Shown here: positions 1 through 9,125 of the stretch, one piece after another
How positions within the stretch are numbered: position 1 is the first letter of the stretch
Layout of the letters: every line of letters begins with the position of its first letter
DNA from: Pseudomonas sp. BGr12
Lineage (GTDB): Bacteria; Pseudomonadota; Gammaproteobacteria; Pseudomonadales; Pseudomonadaceae
Assembly: GCF_030272895.1 (NCBI RefSeq)
Contig: NZ_JALRNF010000013.1
Span: forward strand, 72,726-136,725
Length of the DNA: 64,000 bases
Direction: 5' to 3'
Program-made: the position numbers and the translations under genes
Notes under the pieces: generated by a model
Database searches by the model: none
What the model saw: the letters and a program-made list of their open reading frames with translations, nothing else
What the model was told of the DNA's origin: nothing

Positions 1-1
1 A

Positions 2-331
2 GGCCGCTACAGCTACCTGATGGGCTGCGCCAGCATCCCCATGCAGGACGGCGGCGTGCAGGCCCATGCGATCATGCAGCGCCTGCGCGAGCGCTACCTG
101 TGCACCGAACACCTGCGCGCCGAACCGAAGAAGCCGCTGCCCAGCCTGGCCCTGCCCGGCAATGTCATCGCCGAGATGCCACCGCTGCTCAAGGCCTACA
201 TGCGCCTGGGCGCGAAGATCTGCGGCGAGCCCTGCTGGGATGAAGACTTCCAGGTCGCCGATGTGTTCATCCTGCTCAAGCGCGACGAGCTCTGCCCGCG
301 CTACGCCCGCCACTTCAAGGCGGCCGTGTGA
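2..331 (+). CDS. olsB: L-ornithine N-alpha-acyltransferase OlsB, C-terminal part
   Basis: This reading frame enters from the left edge and ends with TGA at 329-331. The visible ~109 residues match the C-terminal half of the GNAT-fold OlsB family, with the stretch [13 protein letters not shown], a GDxxVQAHA-like segment (GGVQAHAIM) and the tail [19 protein letters not shown]. OlsB transfers a 3-hydroxyacyl group from acyl-ACP to the alpha-amino group of ornithine to make lyso-ornithine lipid. The next gene, olsA, starts inside its stop codon (TGATG), so the pair is translationally coupled. The start lies outside the window. Confidence 0.88.
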   Translation, partial: GRYSYLMGCASIPMQDGGVQAHAIMQRLRERYLCTEHLRAEPKKPLPSLALPGNVIAEMPPLLKAYMRLGAKICGEPCWDEDFQVADVFILLKRDELCPRYARHFKAAV

Positions 332-1119
332 TGGGGCGCCTGCGCGTGTTCGCGCGCATCCTGCGGGTATTGCTGGTGGTGCTGTTCGGCCTGGGCATGG
401 CCGCGCTGTTCAGCCTCTACGAGCGCCTGCGCATTCCCGCCTCGACCGAACGCCGTCAGCGCTGGTCGCAACTGTTCATGGTCAAGCTGAGCAATGCCCT
501 GCCCTTCAAGGTCCGGGTGCTTGGCACACTGCCCGAGCGGCCCATGCTGTGGGTCAGCAACCACGTGTCCTGGACCGATATCCCCCTGCTGGGCATGCTC
601 GCCCCGCTGTCGTTCCTGTCCAAGGCCGAAGTGCGCCACTGGCCGGTGGCCGGCTGGCTGGCGCTCAAGGCCGGCACCCTGTTCATTCGCCGCGGTGGCA
701 ACGACAGCCAGTTGCTGCGCACGCAGATCAGCCAGCACCTGCAACAGGCCTGCGCCCTGTTGATCTTCCCTGAAGGCACCACTACCGATGGCCGCAGCCT
801 GCGCACCTTCCATGGCCGCCTGCTGGCCAGCGCCATCGACACCGAAGTGCCGTTGCAACCGGTAGCCCTGCGTTACCTGCGCAATGGCCAGGCCGATCCG
901 GTGGCCCCGTTCATCGGCGACGACGACCTGCTCTCGCACCTGATGCGCCTGTTTGCCCACGATTGTGCCGAAGTGGAGATCCAGCTGCTGGCGCCGATCC
1001 CGAGTGCGGGCGAAGAGCGCGCCGCCCTGGCCTTCAAGGCGCGGCAGGTCATCCAGTTGGCGCTGTTCGGCGCTGACGAAACCGCAACCCAAGCGCTGCG
1101 CCGGGCCAAGGCTGCCTGA
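331..1119 (+). CDS. olsA: Lyso-ornithine lipid O-acyltransferase OlsA (PlsC family)
   Basis: A 1-acyl-glycerol-3-phosphate acyltransferase-like membrane enzyme that adds the second acyl chain to lyso-ornithine lipid. An N-terminal membrane segment (about residues 8-28) is followed by the acyltransferase block NHVSWTD (the HX4D catalytic motif) and the substrate-binding FPEGTTTDG motif near residue 150. The length of about 262 aa is usual for the family. I chose the ATG at 331 because it overlaps the olsB stop; a GTG immediately upstream at 328 is in the same frame. OlsB and OlsA together make the phosphorus-free ornithine lipids used under phosphate limitation. No Pho box is visible because the operon start is off-window. 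Confidence 0.88.
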   Translation: MGRLRVFARILRVLLVVLFGLGMAALFSLYERLRIPASTERRQRWSQLFMVKLSNALPFKVRVLGTLPERPMLWVSNHVSWTDIPLLGMLAPLSFLSKAEVRHWPVAGWLALKAGTLFIRRGGNDSQLLRTQISQHLQQACALLIFPEGTTTDGRSLRTFHGRLLASAIDTEVPLQPVALRYLRNGQADPVAPFIGDDDLLSHLMRLFAHDCAEVEIQLLAPIPSAGEERAALAFKARQVIQLALFGADETATQALRRAKAA

Positions 1120-1120
1120 C

Positions 1121-1702
1121 TCAGGCCTGGCCCAGGGACTTGCCGGCGAAGGCCTGCAACTGCGGGTAGAAGGCGCGAAAGTCATCCATCAAGGGCTGGT
1201 ACAAGGCGTCCACCACCTCCAGCGCGCCGTCCATGCCTTCAGGTCGTGACAGGCGCCGGGCGATGCCGCGAAACACCTGCTCCAGCACCGCGAACTCGCG
1301 GTACGACCCCAGCCAGTCATCCGCCGCCATGTAAGGCGCGATCTGCGCCAGCCGCCCGGGCAGGTCAGTCTGGGCACCAAGCACCTGGTAGACCCGCCCG
1401 GTGAACTGCGCCAGGGGCTGGTCGGCGTAATCCTGCCAGTGCAGCGCCAGGCAGTGATCGAAAAACACATCGAGGATGATCCCGGCATAGCGCCGCCGCT
1501 CGCGGGGAAAGCGCGCCAGCGAGGCGAGCACCAACGGGTGGCTGTCGGTGAAGACGTCGATCTGCCGGTGCAGGCGGATCGCTGCCTCCAGCGGCAAGGG
1601 GAAGCGGCCGGCCAGCGGCCCTTTGACGAAATCACCGTACAGGCTGCCCAGCAGTTGCTCGGGTTGCTGGCCGCCCAGGTGAAGGTGTGCGAGGTAGTTC
1701 AT
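1121..1702 (-). CDS. acpH: Acyl carrier protein phosphodiesterase (AcpH, DUF479)
   Basis: The protein starts MNYLAHLHL and carries LLGSLYGDFVKG, VFTDSHP and a downstream DHCLALHW segment, the metal-binding His/Asp signature of the HD-like ACP phosphodiesterase family. It removes the 4'-phosphopantetheine group from holo-ACP, returning it to apo form. The 193-aa length equals that of the E. coli enzyme. It converges on olsA with one base between the stops, so a shared bidirectional end is likely. Its 5' end faces the ArsR operon promoter region, so the palindromes at 1729-1833 lie between the two divergent genes. Confidence 0.85.
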   Translation of the reverse strand: MNYLAHLHLGGQQPEQLLGSLYGDFVKGPLAGRFPLPLEAAIRLHRQIDVFTDSHPLVLASLARFPRERRRYAGIILDVFFDHCLALHWQDYADQPLAQFTGRVYQVLGAQTDLPGRLAQIAPYMAADDWLGSYREFAVLEQVFRGIARRLSRPEGMDGALEVVDALYQPLMDDFRAFYPQLQAFAGKSLGQA

Positions 1703-1728
1703 GGACGCAGTCTAGCACCTGCCTTGCC

Positions 1729-1833
1729 AATATCGTTATAACCCGATATAGCGATTTACGCTGAGCTCAGTCCATCTTCATATTTGTATATCGCGAAATA
1801 CCGATTTATATTTCGCCACATCGCGATATACCG
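1729..1833. promoter_or_regulatory. Nested AT-rich palindromes, probable ArsR-type operators
   Basis: The gap between acpH and the arsR-like gene contains repeated ATATCG/CGATAT units. Two perfect inverted repeats are nested: TATATCGCGA (1787-1796) with TCGCGATATA (1821-1830), and inside it GCGAAATA (1793-1800) with TATTTCGC (1809-1816). Further copies of the unit occur at 1729-1756. ArsR repressors bind AT-rich dyads overlapping their own promoter, so autoregulation of the three-gene operon is the natural inference. The base composition is strikingly lower in GC than the surroundings. Confidence 0.6.
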
Positions 1834-1844
1834 TTACATCACTC

Positions 1845-2159
1845 ATGAGCCCAACCATGCCTCTCGATCTCGACGAAATAATAAAAGCCCTGGCCCACCC
1901 AGTACGGCGAGAAATCCTCAACTGGCTGAAAGACCCGGACGTGCAGTTCCCCGACCAGCATCACAGCACCGAACACGGTGTCTGCGCCGGGCAGATCGAC
2001 CAACGCTGCGGCCTGTCGCAGTCGACGGTCTCGGCCCACCTGGCGACCTTGCAACGGGCGGGGCTGATCAGCAGCCAGAAGATCGGCCAGTGGCATTTTT
2101 TCAAGCGCAACGAGGAAACCATCCAGGCCTTCCTCAAGCAAATGAGCCAAGAGCTCTGA
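1845..2159 (+). CDS. ArsR-family winged-helix transcriptional repressor
   Basis: A 104-aa protein with the ArsR fold: helix ALAHPVRREILNWL, recognition helix CGLSQSTVSAHLATLQRAGLI and the wing GQWHFFKRN. Two cysteines (in HGVCAGQ and RCGLS) could sense electrophiles or metals, but the classic ELCVCDL metal site is not seen. It is the first gene of a run with an MFS exporter (13-nt gap) and an Old Yellow Enzyme, suggesting a repressor released by a reactive compound that the enzyme reduces and the pump exports. The start at 1845 has no strong ribosome site; an ATG at 1857 is an alternative. Confidence 0.82.
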   Translation: MSPTMPLDLDEIIKALAHPVRREILNWLKDPDVQFPDQHHSTEHGVCAGQIDQRCGLSQSTVSAHLATLQRAGLISSQKIGQWHFFKRNEETIQAFLKQMSQEL

Positions 2160-2172
2160 CAAGGACTTTGCA

Positions 2173-3342
2173 ATGCCCCTCTCGCTATTGATCCTGGCGC
2201 TCAGCGCCTTCGCCATCGGCACCACCGAGTTCGTCATCATGGGCCTGCTGCCCGATGTGGCGACGGACCTGGGTGTGTCGATTCCCGGCGCCGGCTGGCT
2301 GGTCACCGGCTATGCCCTGGGCGTGGCCATCGGTGCGCCGTTCATGGCCCTGGCCACCGCGCGCCTGCCACGCAAGGCAGCCTTGATCGCACTGATGGGC
2401 GTGTTCATCGTCGGCAACCTGCTGTGCGCGGTGGCCAGTGACTACAACCTGCTGATGTTCGCCCGGGTGGTCACCGCCCTGTGCCACGGTGCCTTCTTCG
2501 GCATCGGCTCGGTGGTCGCCGCCAGCCTGGTGCCGGCCAATCGCCGCGCCTCGGCGGTGGCCCTGATGTTCACCGGCCTGACCCTGGCCAACGTGCTGGG
2601 CGTACCGCTGGGCACCGCGCTGGGTCAGGTCTACGGCTGGCGCTCGACCTTCTGGGCAGTGACCGTGATCGGCGTGATCGCCCTGATCGGCCTGATCCGC
2701 TTCCTGCCGTTTCGCCATGATGAGGAAAAACTCGACATGCGTGCCGAACTCGCCGCCCTCAAGGGCGCGGGGATCTGGCTGTCGCTGTCGATGACCGTGC
2801 TGTTCTCGGCCTCGATGTTTGCCCTGTTCACCTATGTCGCGCCGCTGCTGGGCGATGTCACCGGCGTCTCGCCCCAGGGCGTGACCTGGACCCTGCTGCT
2901 GATCGGCCTGGGCCTGACCCTGGGCAATATCGTAGGTGGCAAGCTCGCCGACCGGCGCCTGAGCGCCACCCTGATCGGTGTGTTCATCAGCATGGCGGTG
3001 GTCTCCACCGCCCTGAGCTGGACCAGCGTCGCCCTGATTCCCGCCGAGATCACCCTGTTCCTCTGGGCCACCGCCGCCTTCGCCGCCGTGCCGGCCCTGC
3101 AGGTCAACGTGGTGACCTTCGGCAAGGCGGCACCGAACCTGGTGTCGACCCTGAACATCGGTGCCTTCAACCTGGGCAACGCCCTGGGCGCCTGGGTCGG
3201 CGGCACGGTCATCGCCCAGGGCCTGGGCCTGACCCGTGTGCCACTGGCCGCCGCCGCCCTGGCCGTGCTGGCCCTGATCGTCACCCTGATTACATTCAGC
3301 CAGGCCGGCAACAAGCCGGAGCTGGCCCCTGCAACTCACTGA
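2173..3342 (+). CDS. MFS efflux transporter (DHA1, AraJ-like)
   Basis: A 389-aa protein with twelve predicted hydrophobic segments. The start ALSAFAIGTTEFVIMGLLPDVA is the TTEF-type TM1 signature of the DHA1 family of drug and sugar exporters. The TM2-3 loop carries ARLPRKAAL rather than a full GRRP-type motif. The gene follows the ArsR gene with an AAGGA ribosome site and is followed 15 bases later by the ene-reductase, so it is probably cotranscribed. The substrate cannot be told from sequence; context suggests a small reactive xenobiotic or its reduction product. It is an inner-membrane protein. Confidence 0.85.
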   Translation: MPLSLLILALSAFAIGTTEFVIMGLLPDVATDLGVSIPGAGWLVTGYALGVAIGAPFMALATARLPRKAALIALMGVFIVGNLLCAVASDYNLLMFARVVTALCHGAFFGIGSVVAASLVPANRRASAVALMFTGLTLANVLGVPLGTALGQVYGWRSTFWAVTVIGVIALIGLIRFLPFRHDEEKLDMRAELAALKGAGIWLSLSMTVLFSASMFALFTYVAPLLGDVTGVSPQGVTWTLLLIGLGLTLGNIVGGKLADRRLSATLIGVFISMAVVSTALSWTSVALIPAEITLFLWATAAFAAVPALQVNVVTFGKAAPNLVSTLNIGAFNLGNALGAWVGGTVIAQGLGLTRVPLAAAALAVLALIVTLITFSQAGNKPELAPATH

Positions 3343-3357
3343 AGCCTCGAGGTACCT

Positions 3358-4407
3358 ATGACGACTATTTTCGATCCGATCACCCTCGGCGACCTGCAGT
3401 TGCCGAACCGCATCATCATGGCCCCGCTCACCCGCTGCCGCGCCGACGAAGGCCGGGTGCCCAATGCGCTGATGGCCGAGTACTACGTGCAACGTGCCAG
3501 TGCCGGGCTGATCCTCAGCGAAGCCACCTCGGTAACCCCGATGGGCGTCGGTTACCCCGACACCCCAGGCATCTGGTCCAACGACCAGGTACGTGGCTGG
3601 ACCAACGTCACCAAGGCCGTCCACGGCGCCGGCGGACGGATTTTCTTGCAGCTGTGGCATGTCGGGCGCATCTCCCACCCGACCTACCTCAACGGCGAAG
3701 CCCCGGTAGCGCCGAGCGCCATCCAGCCCAAAGGCCATGTCAGCCTGGTACGCCCACTGGCCGACTACCCGACCCCGCGGGCCCTTGAAACAGCGGAAAT
3801 CGCCGACATCGTCGAGGCCTACCGCACCGGTGCCGAGAACGCCAAGGCCGCCGGTTTCGACGGCGTGGAAGTGCATGCGGCCAACGGCTACCTGCTCGAC
3901 CAGTTCCTGCAGAGCAGCACCAACCAGCGCAACGACCAGTACGGCGGATCGCTGGAAAACCGTGCGCGCCTGCTGTTGGAAGTGACCGATGCGGTGATCG
4001 AGGTATGGGGTGCACAACGCGTGGGCGTGCACCTGGCGCCGCGCGCCGACGCCCATGACATGGGCGATGCCAACCGCGCCGAAACCTTCACCTACGTTGC
4101 CCGCGAGCTGGGCAAGCGCGGCATTGCCTTCATCTGCTCGCGGGAGAAGGAAGCCGACGACAGCATCGGCCCGTTGATCAAGGAAGCCTTCGGTGGCCCG
4201 TACATCGTCAACGAGCGTTTCACCAAGGCCAGCGCCAATGCCTCACTGGCCAGCGGCCGGGCCGATGCAGTGGCGTTCGGTATTCCGTTCATCGCCAACC
4301 CGGACCTGCCGGCGCGCCTGGCGGCGGATGCGCCGTTGAACGAAGCGCATCCCGAGACCTTCTATGCCAAGGGCCCGGTCGGTTATATCGACTACCCACG
4401 GATGTAA
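3358..4407 (+). CDS. xenB: Old Yellow Enzyme-type alkene/xenobiotic reductase
   Basis: An FMN-dependent ene-reductase of 349 aa. Visible signatures are the start PITLGDLQLPNRIIMAPLTR, the FMN/phosphate-binding YGGSLENRARLLLEV block, QLWHVGRISHP, and the substrate-binding HAANGYLLDQF segment (H-x-x-N pair). The family (XenA/XenB, NemA, GTN reductase) reduces activated C=C bonds and nitro groups with NAD(P)H. The active-site-like segment APLTRCRAD matches the XenB/NemA branch. It is the last gene of the ArsR operon; a REP pair follows 12 bases after the stop. Confidence 0.88.
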   Translation: MTTIFDPITLGDLQLPNRIIMAPLTRCRADEGRVPNALMAEYYVQRASAGLILSEATSVTPMGVGYPDTPGIWSNDQVRGWTNVTKAVHGAGGRIFLQLWHVGRISHPTYLNGEAPVAPSAIQPKGHVSLVRPLADYPTPRALETAEIADIVEAYRTGAENAKAAGFDGVEVHAANGYLLDQFLQSSTNQRNDQYGGSLENRARLLLEVTDAVIEVWGAQRVGVHLAPRADAHDMGDANRAETFTYVARELGKRGIAFICSREKEADDSIGPLIKEAFGGPYIVNERFTKASANASLASGRADAVAFGIPFIANPDLPARLAADAPLNEAHPETFYAKGPVGYIDYPRM

Positions 4408-4419
4408 AGACGACTGCAC

Positions 4420-4482
4420 GTGGGAGCGGGCTTGCCCCGCGATTGATCGCACCACCGCATCGCGGGGCAAGCCCGCTCCCAC
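4420..4482. repeat. REP inverted pair
   Basis: Two facing copies of the ~24-bp Pseudomonas REP (GTGGGAGCGGGCTTGCCCCG and its reverse complement), separated by ~15 bases, between two convergent genes. It may act as a transcript end or gyrase/IS target; the repeat family is established, the function here is inferred. Confidence 0.92.
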
Positions 4483-4488
4483 CTCCCC

Positions 4489-5331
4489 TCAAGGACGGGC
4501 GTTGATCTGCCGTTGCAGGTTCTGCACCTGGCTTTGCAGGGTGTTGATGTTGCGGGTCATCTGAGCGCGAAAGGCATCGAACTCGGCCACCGAGGCACCC
4601 GACGCCGCCGGCGTTGCCGGGCGATTCTCCTGCTCGCTCTTGAGCACGATCAGGTCCTGCTCCAGGCGCTCGATGGCAGCACTGGGGTTGCCCTGCTTCT
4701 TCAAGGCGGCGACATCGGCACTCAGGCTGTTGATCTGGCTGCCCAGCTTGCCTCCGTCGACCTGGGCGGCTTTCAACTCGGCCAGCTCGGCATTCACTGC
4801 CTTCAACTGGGCCTGCAACTCGCCCTGCAGCCTGGCACTGGCCGCCTGCTGCTCACTGGCCTGAGCCAACACCTGCTCCAGGCGCTTGCCCAGATCGCCC
4901 GCCTGCCCGGCGACGCCCTGCTGTTGCTTGCCCTGCTCGGCGAGATTGGCCTGCAACTGCTTGATCTGCAGCTTCAAGGCTTCGCTGCCGGTGCTGGCGC
5001 TCGATTCGCTGGCATCGACCTTGCCGCTGATGACCTGCAGGCGCCCGGCCGCCTCTTCGCTGATGCGCGCAAAGCTTTCCTGGGTCGCCACCAGTTGCTG
5101 CTCCATCAACGAGACCTGCTGGAAGCTCCACCAGCCAAGCCCGGCCAGGGCCACGAAGGACGCCCCCAGCAGCGCCCACAACGGCCCGGTGCTGGCCGCC
5201 CGCGGCGCTTTGCGACGGTCGGTGGCGGCAATGCCTCCACGGCCCGGCAAGGGTTCAAAGTTATCGTCATCCCGCGTATTGGCACGCAGGGTCGGCACAT
5301 TGTCGAAATCGTCTTGGGCATCGTTGCGCAT
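4489..5331 (-). CDS. Membrane-anchored coiled-coil protein of unknown function
   Basis: About 280 aa. A charged cytoplasmic N-terminus (MRNDAQDDFDN) precedes one transmembrane segment (WALLGASFVALAGLGWW) and then a long, Gln/Ala/Leu-rich coiled coil running to near the C-terminus, ending in FRAQMTRNINTLQSQVQNLQ. No enzymatic motif is visible. I took the ATG at 5331; an in-frame ATG at 5349 and a TTG at 5358 are possible, but a TATACT-like -10 element just upstream of those would leave almost no leader. It sits upstream of nothing related; function is unknown. Confidence 0.75.
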   Translation of the reverse strand: MRNDAQDDFDNVPTLRANTRDDDNFEPLPGRGGIAATDRRKAPRAASTGPLWALLGASFVALAGLGWWSFQQVSLMEQQLVATQESFARISEEAAGRLQVISGKVDASESSASTGSEALKLQIKQLQANLAEQGKQQQGVAGQAGDLGKRLEQVLAQASEQQAASARLQGELQAQLKAVNAELAELKAAQVDGGKLGSQINSLSADVAALKKQGNPSAAIERLEQDLIVLKSEQENRPATPAASGASVAEFDAFRAQMTRNINTLQSQVQNLQRQINARP

Positions 5332-5419
5332 GGGGGCTTTCAACCGCATTAATGGCAAATGGTCACTAGTATAAACCGCTTGTGCGGCGCTCTGATCGAC
5401 CGCAATCCCGCCCTTGGGT

Positions 5420-6415
5420 TCACGAACGCGGGTCTTGCGCCTTCCACCAGGCGCAGAACTCGTCCAGCGCCGTCCACAGGCTGACCGTCGGCCGGTAGTT
5501 CAATAAATGCCGGGCACGGCTGATGTCCAGGGTGAAATCCTTGCTCATGACCTGCATGCCAAGGCGCGACAAGGTCGGCTGCGGACGGCCAGGCCAGAGC
5601 AGGCAGGCCCCTTCGTTGAGCGCCGCCAGGCTGTAGGCCAGGCCGTAGGAGCGATAGCGAGTGACCTGTGGCAGTTGCATCTGGCGCATCACATAGTTGA
5701 CCACGTCCCACAATGGCAATGGATGGCCATTGCTGATGTTGTAGGCCTGGCCCAGAGCCTGCTCATCGGCGAACAAGGCGCTGAGCAGGGCTTCGTTGAG
5801 GTTCTGCACGCTGGTGAAATCGACCTTGTTCAGGCCGTTGCCGATAATCGCCAGGCGGCGCTTGCGCTGCATCTGCATCAAGCGCGGGAAAATGCTCACG
5901 TCACCCGCGCCCGTGACGAAGCGGGGGCGCAGGGTCAGCACTTCGAGGCCGAACTCCTGGGCGCCGAAGACCTTCTGCTCGGCCAGGTGCTTGGTGGCGC
6001 CGTAATGGTCATGAAAGCGGCGTGGTACCTGCTCTTCGTGGATGTCCCGTTGCGAACGGCCATTGAAGTAGATCGACGGCGACGACAGGTGCACCAGGCG
6101 CCGCACGTGCTCCTTGAGGCACGCCTCGACCACGTTTTCGGTAACCACCACGTTGCCCTGGTAGAAATCCTGGTAACGCCCCCAGTTGCCCACCGCCCCG
6201 GCACAGTGCACCACGGCATCGACGCCCTGGCACAGGCGCCGGGCCAGTTCCGCATCGCCCAGGTCGCCGGGGATGAACTGCGCCCCGCGCCGCACCAGAT
6301 GCTCGACACCTTCGGCACGCCGGCCGTTGACCCGGACATCAAGGCCTTGCTCCAGGGCAAAGCGCGCAAAGCGCCCGCCGATGAAGCCGCTAGCGCCGGT
6401 GACCAGAATTCGCAT
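5420..6415 (-). CDS. Extended SDR, NAD-dependent epimerase/3-beta-HSD family
   Basis: A 331-aa Rossmann-fold protein with the dinucleotide site TGASGFIGGRFA at residues 6-17, the NAD-binding CAGAVGNWG segment, and the catalytic YGATK (Tyr-x-x-x-Lys) near residue 143 with an upstream Ser (LSSPSIYF). It resembles 3-beta-hydroxysteroid dehydrogenase/isomerase-type SDRs rather than sugar epimerases with a defined substrate. It is transcribed toward the coiled-coil gene with an 88-base gap. The substrate cannot be assigned from the sequence. Confidence 0.8.
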   Translation of the reverse strand: MRILVTGASGFIGGRFARFALEQGLDVRVNGRRAEGVEHLVRRGAQFIPGDLGDAELARRLCQGVDAVVHCAGAVGNWGRYQDFYQGNVVVTENVVEACLKEHVRRLVHLSSPSIYFNGRSQRDIHEEQVPRRFHDHYGATKHLAEQKVFGAQEFGLEVLTLRPRFVTGAGDVSIFPRLMQMQRKRRLAIIGNGLNKVDFTSVQNLNEALLSALFADEQALGQAYNISNGHPLPLWDVVNYVMRQMQLPQVTRYRSYGLAYSLAALNEGACLLWPGRPQPTLSRLGMQVMSKDFTLDISRARHLLNYRPTVSLWTALDEFCAWWKAQDPRS

Positions 6416-6464
6416 GTACCACTCCGCCTTACCAATATTCAGATGCTGCTGACGCCATCCGCGC

Positions 6465-7355
6465 CTACAAGGGCACCAGCCAGTGCCGGGCCGTGTGGCG
6501 CAAATGTTCGGTCAACTGTGCGAGCAATTGCCCGCCGTTACGCCAATGATGCCAGTACAACGGCACGTCGATGGGTTTATCCACGGAAATTTCGACCAGA
6601 CGCCCGCTGGCCAGTTGTTCACGCACCTGCAGCTCCGGCACCAGCCCCCAGCCCAGCCCCGCTTCGGTCATGCGCAAAAAGCCTTCGGAAGAAGGACACA
6701 AGTGATGCAGGAAACCATCCTGGATACCCAGGGAGGCCAGGTAACGATGTTGCAGGAAGTCATCGGGGCCGAACACCAGCGCCGGTGTACGCGGCAGGCG
6801 CGTGGCATCGAAACCGGACGGGAAGTAACGGGCCATGAATGCCGGGCTGGCCAGGGCACGGTAACGCATGGCACCCAGTGGCAGGCTGCGCGCGCCGGCC
6901 ACTGGACGCTCACTGCCACACAGGCAGGCCGCCACTTCACCGGCACGCATGCGTTTGAGCCCCACCTCCTGGTCTTCCACCACCAGATCCAGCAATACCT
7001 GCTGTCCGGCGCAGAACTCCCCCACCGCCGCCGCCCACCAGGTGGCCAGGCTGTCGGCATTGAGGGCGATGCGCAGGCGTTCGGGCACGCCCTCTTCGTC
7101 CAGCGCCGGCACCTGGCTCTGCAGGTCACGTTCCAGCAGGCGCACCTGCTGCACATGGTTGAGCAGACGGCGGCCGACATCCGTCGGGCTGGGTGGGTTC
7201 GCCCGCACCAGCACCGGTTGCCCGACCCGCGCCTCCAGCAGCTTGATGCGCTGGGAGATCGCCGACTGCGACAGCCCCAGCACCTGGGCGGCACGTTCGA
7301 ATCCGGCCTGCTCGATGACGGCGGCAAGGGCGGACAGCAGTTTGTAATCGAACAT
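6465..7355 (-). CDS. argP: LysR-family regulator ArgP/IciA
   Basis: A 296-aa LysR regulator. The N-terminal helix-turn-helix GFERAAQVLGLSQSAISQRIKLLEARVGQPVLVR matches ArgP/LysG, followed by the effector-binding domain. ArgP senses Lys/Arg and activates the amino-acid exporter gene. It is divergently arranged with argO at 7474, the arrangement expected for ArgP control, and the 118-base gap should hold its operator. The length is typical. Confidence 0.9.
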   Translation of the reverse strand: MFDYKLLSALAAVIEQAGFERAAQVLGLSQSAISQRIKLLEARVGQPVLVRANPPSPTDVGRRLLNHVQQVRLLERDLQSQVPALDEEGVPERLRIALNADSLATWWAAAVGEFCAGQQVLLDLVVEDQEVGLKRMRAGEVAACLCGSERPVAGARSLPLGAMRYRALASPAFMARYFPSGFDATRLPRTPALVFGPDDFLQHRYLASLGIQDGFLHHLCPSSEGFLRMTEAGLGWGLVPELQVREQLASGRLVEISVDKPIDVPLYWHHWRNGGQLLAQLTEHLRHTARHWLVPL

Positions 7356-7473
7356 TATTTTTCCTAATGCCAGATCAGCTTTATTTGTTTTTCTTATACA
7401 GGTGCGAACCGCAGAATAGCCAGCATCTTCTAGGTTCTATCCGCCACACCCTGGCGTCTGTGGAGTATCCCCT

Positions 7474-8073
7474 ATGTGGCAAAGTTACCTGAACGGCCTG
7501 TTGGTCGCTTTCGGCCTGATCATGGCGATCGGCACCCAGAACGCCTTCGTCCTGGCCCAGAGTCTGCGCCGCGAACACCACCTGCCGGTGGCAGCCCTCT
7601 GCGTGCTGTGTGATGCGATCCTGGTCGCGGCCGGTGTGTTCGGCCTGGCCTCGGTACTGGCGCAGAATCCGACCCTGTTGGCTGTGGCGCGCTGGGGTGG
7701 CGCGGTGTTCCTGATCTGGTACGGCTCCAAGGCGCTGCTACGCGCCTGTTCGCAACAAAGCCTGCAACAGGGCGAAGGCCAGGGCCTGCGTTCGCGCCGG
7801 GCGGTACTGCTCAGCGCCCTGGCGGTGACCCTGCTCAACCCCCATGTGTACCTGGACACCGTGCTGCTGATCGGCTCGCTGGGCGCCCAGCAGACCGTGC
7901 CCGGCGCCTATGTGGCCGGCGCGGCCAGCGCTTCGCTGATGTGGTTCTTCACCCTGGCCCTGGGCGCGGCATGGCTAGCCCCCTGGCTGGCACGCCCGGG
8001 TACCTGGCGTCTGCTCGACCTGATGGTGGCGGTGATGATGTTCGCCGTGGCGGCCCAGCTGATCTTCAGCTGA
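7474..8073 (+). CDS. argO: LysE/ArgO-type basic amino acid exporter
   Basis: A 199-aa inner-membrane protein of the LysE superfamily with about six hydrophobic segments. The conserved start [22 protein letters not shown] and the later [23 protein letters not shown] are characteristic of ArgO/LysE. It exports excess arginine or lysine. It is divergent from its likely regulator argP. The next gene, sodB, follows after a 188-base gap that contains its own promoter-like TATGAT at 8154-8159. Confidence 0.9.
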   Translation: MWQSYLNGLLVAFGLIMAIGTQNAFVLAQSLRREHHLPVAALCVLCDAILVAAGVFGLASVLAQNPTLLAVARWGGAVFLIWYGSKALLRACSQQSLQQGEGQGLRSRRAVLLSALAVTLLNPHVYLDTVLLIGSLGAQQTVPGAYVAGAASASLMWFFTLALGAAWLAPWLARPGTWRLLDLMVAVMMFAVAAQLIFS

Positions 8074-8261
8074 GCCACCCGTCCCCTGGCGGCGAAGGCT
8101 CTGGAACCTCTTTCCCGTACACTTGTTGCGTGGTTAAGCACAGGGCCCGGTGCTATGATCCAGCCCTTGCGTCGCAAAGAGTACAAACTCCCCCCGACGC
8201 ACACCGGCCGCCCGTGATCGGCCTTGCGCTCACCGCATCAGACCTGATTAGGAGAATCACC

Positions 8262-8858
8262 ATGGCTTTTGAACTGCCGCCGCTGCCTTATGCACACGAC
8301 GCCCTGCAGCCGCACATTTCCAAGGAAACCCTGGAATACCACCACGACAAGCACCACAACACCTATGTCGTGAACCTGAACAACCTGGTGCCAGGCACCG
8401 AGTTCGAAGGCAAGACCCTGGAAGAGATCGTCAAGACCTCCTCGGGCGGCATCTTCAACAACGCCGCTCAAGTCTGGAACCACTCGTTCTACTGGAACTG
8501 CATGTCGCCAAACGGCGGCGGCCAGCCAACCGGCGCCCTGGCTGATGCCATCAACGCTGCGTTCGGTTCCTTCGACAAGTTCAAGGAAGAGTTCTCCAAG
8601 ACCTCCATCGGCACCTTCGGCTCCGGCTGGGGCTGGCTGGTGAAAAAGGCTGACGGCTCCCTGGCCCTGGCCAGCACCATCGGCGCCGGCTGCCCGCTGA
8701 CCAGCGGCGACACCCCGCTGCTGACCTGCGACGTCTGGGAACACGCCTACTACATCGACTACCGCAACCTGCGTCCAAAATACGTCGAGGCGTTCTGGAA
8801 CCTGGTCAACTGGAAGTTCGTCGCCGAGCAGTTCGAAGGCAAGACCTTCACCGCCTAA
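8262..8858 (+). CDS. sodB: Iron superoxide dismutase SodB
   Basis: A 198-aa Fe-superoxide dismutase starting [10 protein letters not shown], converting superoxide to oxygen and peroxide in the cytoplasm. Metal ligands are visible: His in [10 protein letters not shown], His in VWNHSFYW, and the [11 protein letters not shown] block (Asp and His). The segment SGWGWLV and the Gln-bearing [10 protein letters not shown] favour the Fe type. The start at 8262 follows an AGGAGA ribosome site; the frame is open for 321 bases upstream but that part has no protein character. A terminator follows directly. Confidence 0.96.
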   Translation: MAFELPPLPYAHDALQPHISKETLEYHHDKHHNTYVVNLNNLVPGTEFEGKTLEEIVKTSSGGIFNNAAQVWNHSFYWNCMSPNGGGQPTGALADAINAAFGSFDKFKEEFSKTSIGTFGSGWGWLVKKADGSLALASTIGAGCPLTSGDTPLLTCDVWEHAYYIDYRNLRPKYVEAFWNLVNWKFVAEQFEGKTFTA

Positions 8859-8872
8859 GCGAACACAGTGAC

Positions 8873-8903
8873 GAAAAAAACCCGGCCTGGCCGGGTTTTT
8901 TTT
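8873..8903 (+). terminator. Intrinsic terminator after sodB
   Basis: The stem CCCGGC/GCCGGG with loop CTG is preceded by an A-run and followed by eight T residues, a textbook rho-independent terminator 15 bases after the sodB stop. The A-run makes it plausible in both directions. Confidence 0.93.
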
Positions 8904-9125
8904 CGCCTGCGGCACGACCCGAGGCTCTTGCTCCAAACTGATACCGCGCTAACATCAAACCTTGGGAAACGCATTCCCGGGATTAAAGTCGCAAGGCCGG
9001 CCGACCGATACAGTGGTAGCAGGCTCGCCAACCCTTTCCAGGGGGCGGGATCTGCCAATGGCCGATAGTGGATTGCCGAGTTTGATGGCAAAATGATGCC
9101 ATGCGCATGGATTAAGGAAACCCCA

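Noticed and set aside
2185..4056. 623-codon open frame on the minus strand across the MFS and ene-reductase genes
   Set aside because: Opposite to two well-recognised genes, with a Gln/His/Gly-rich composition typical of shadow frames.
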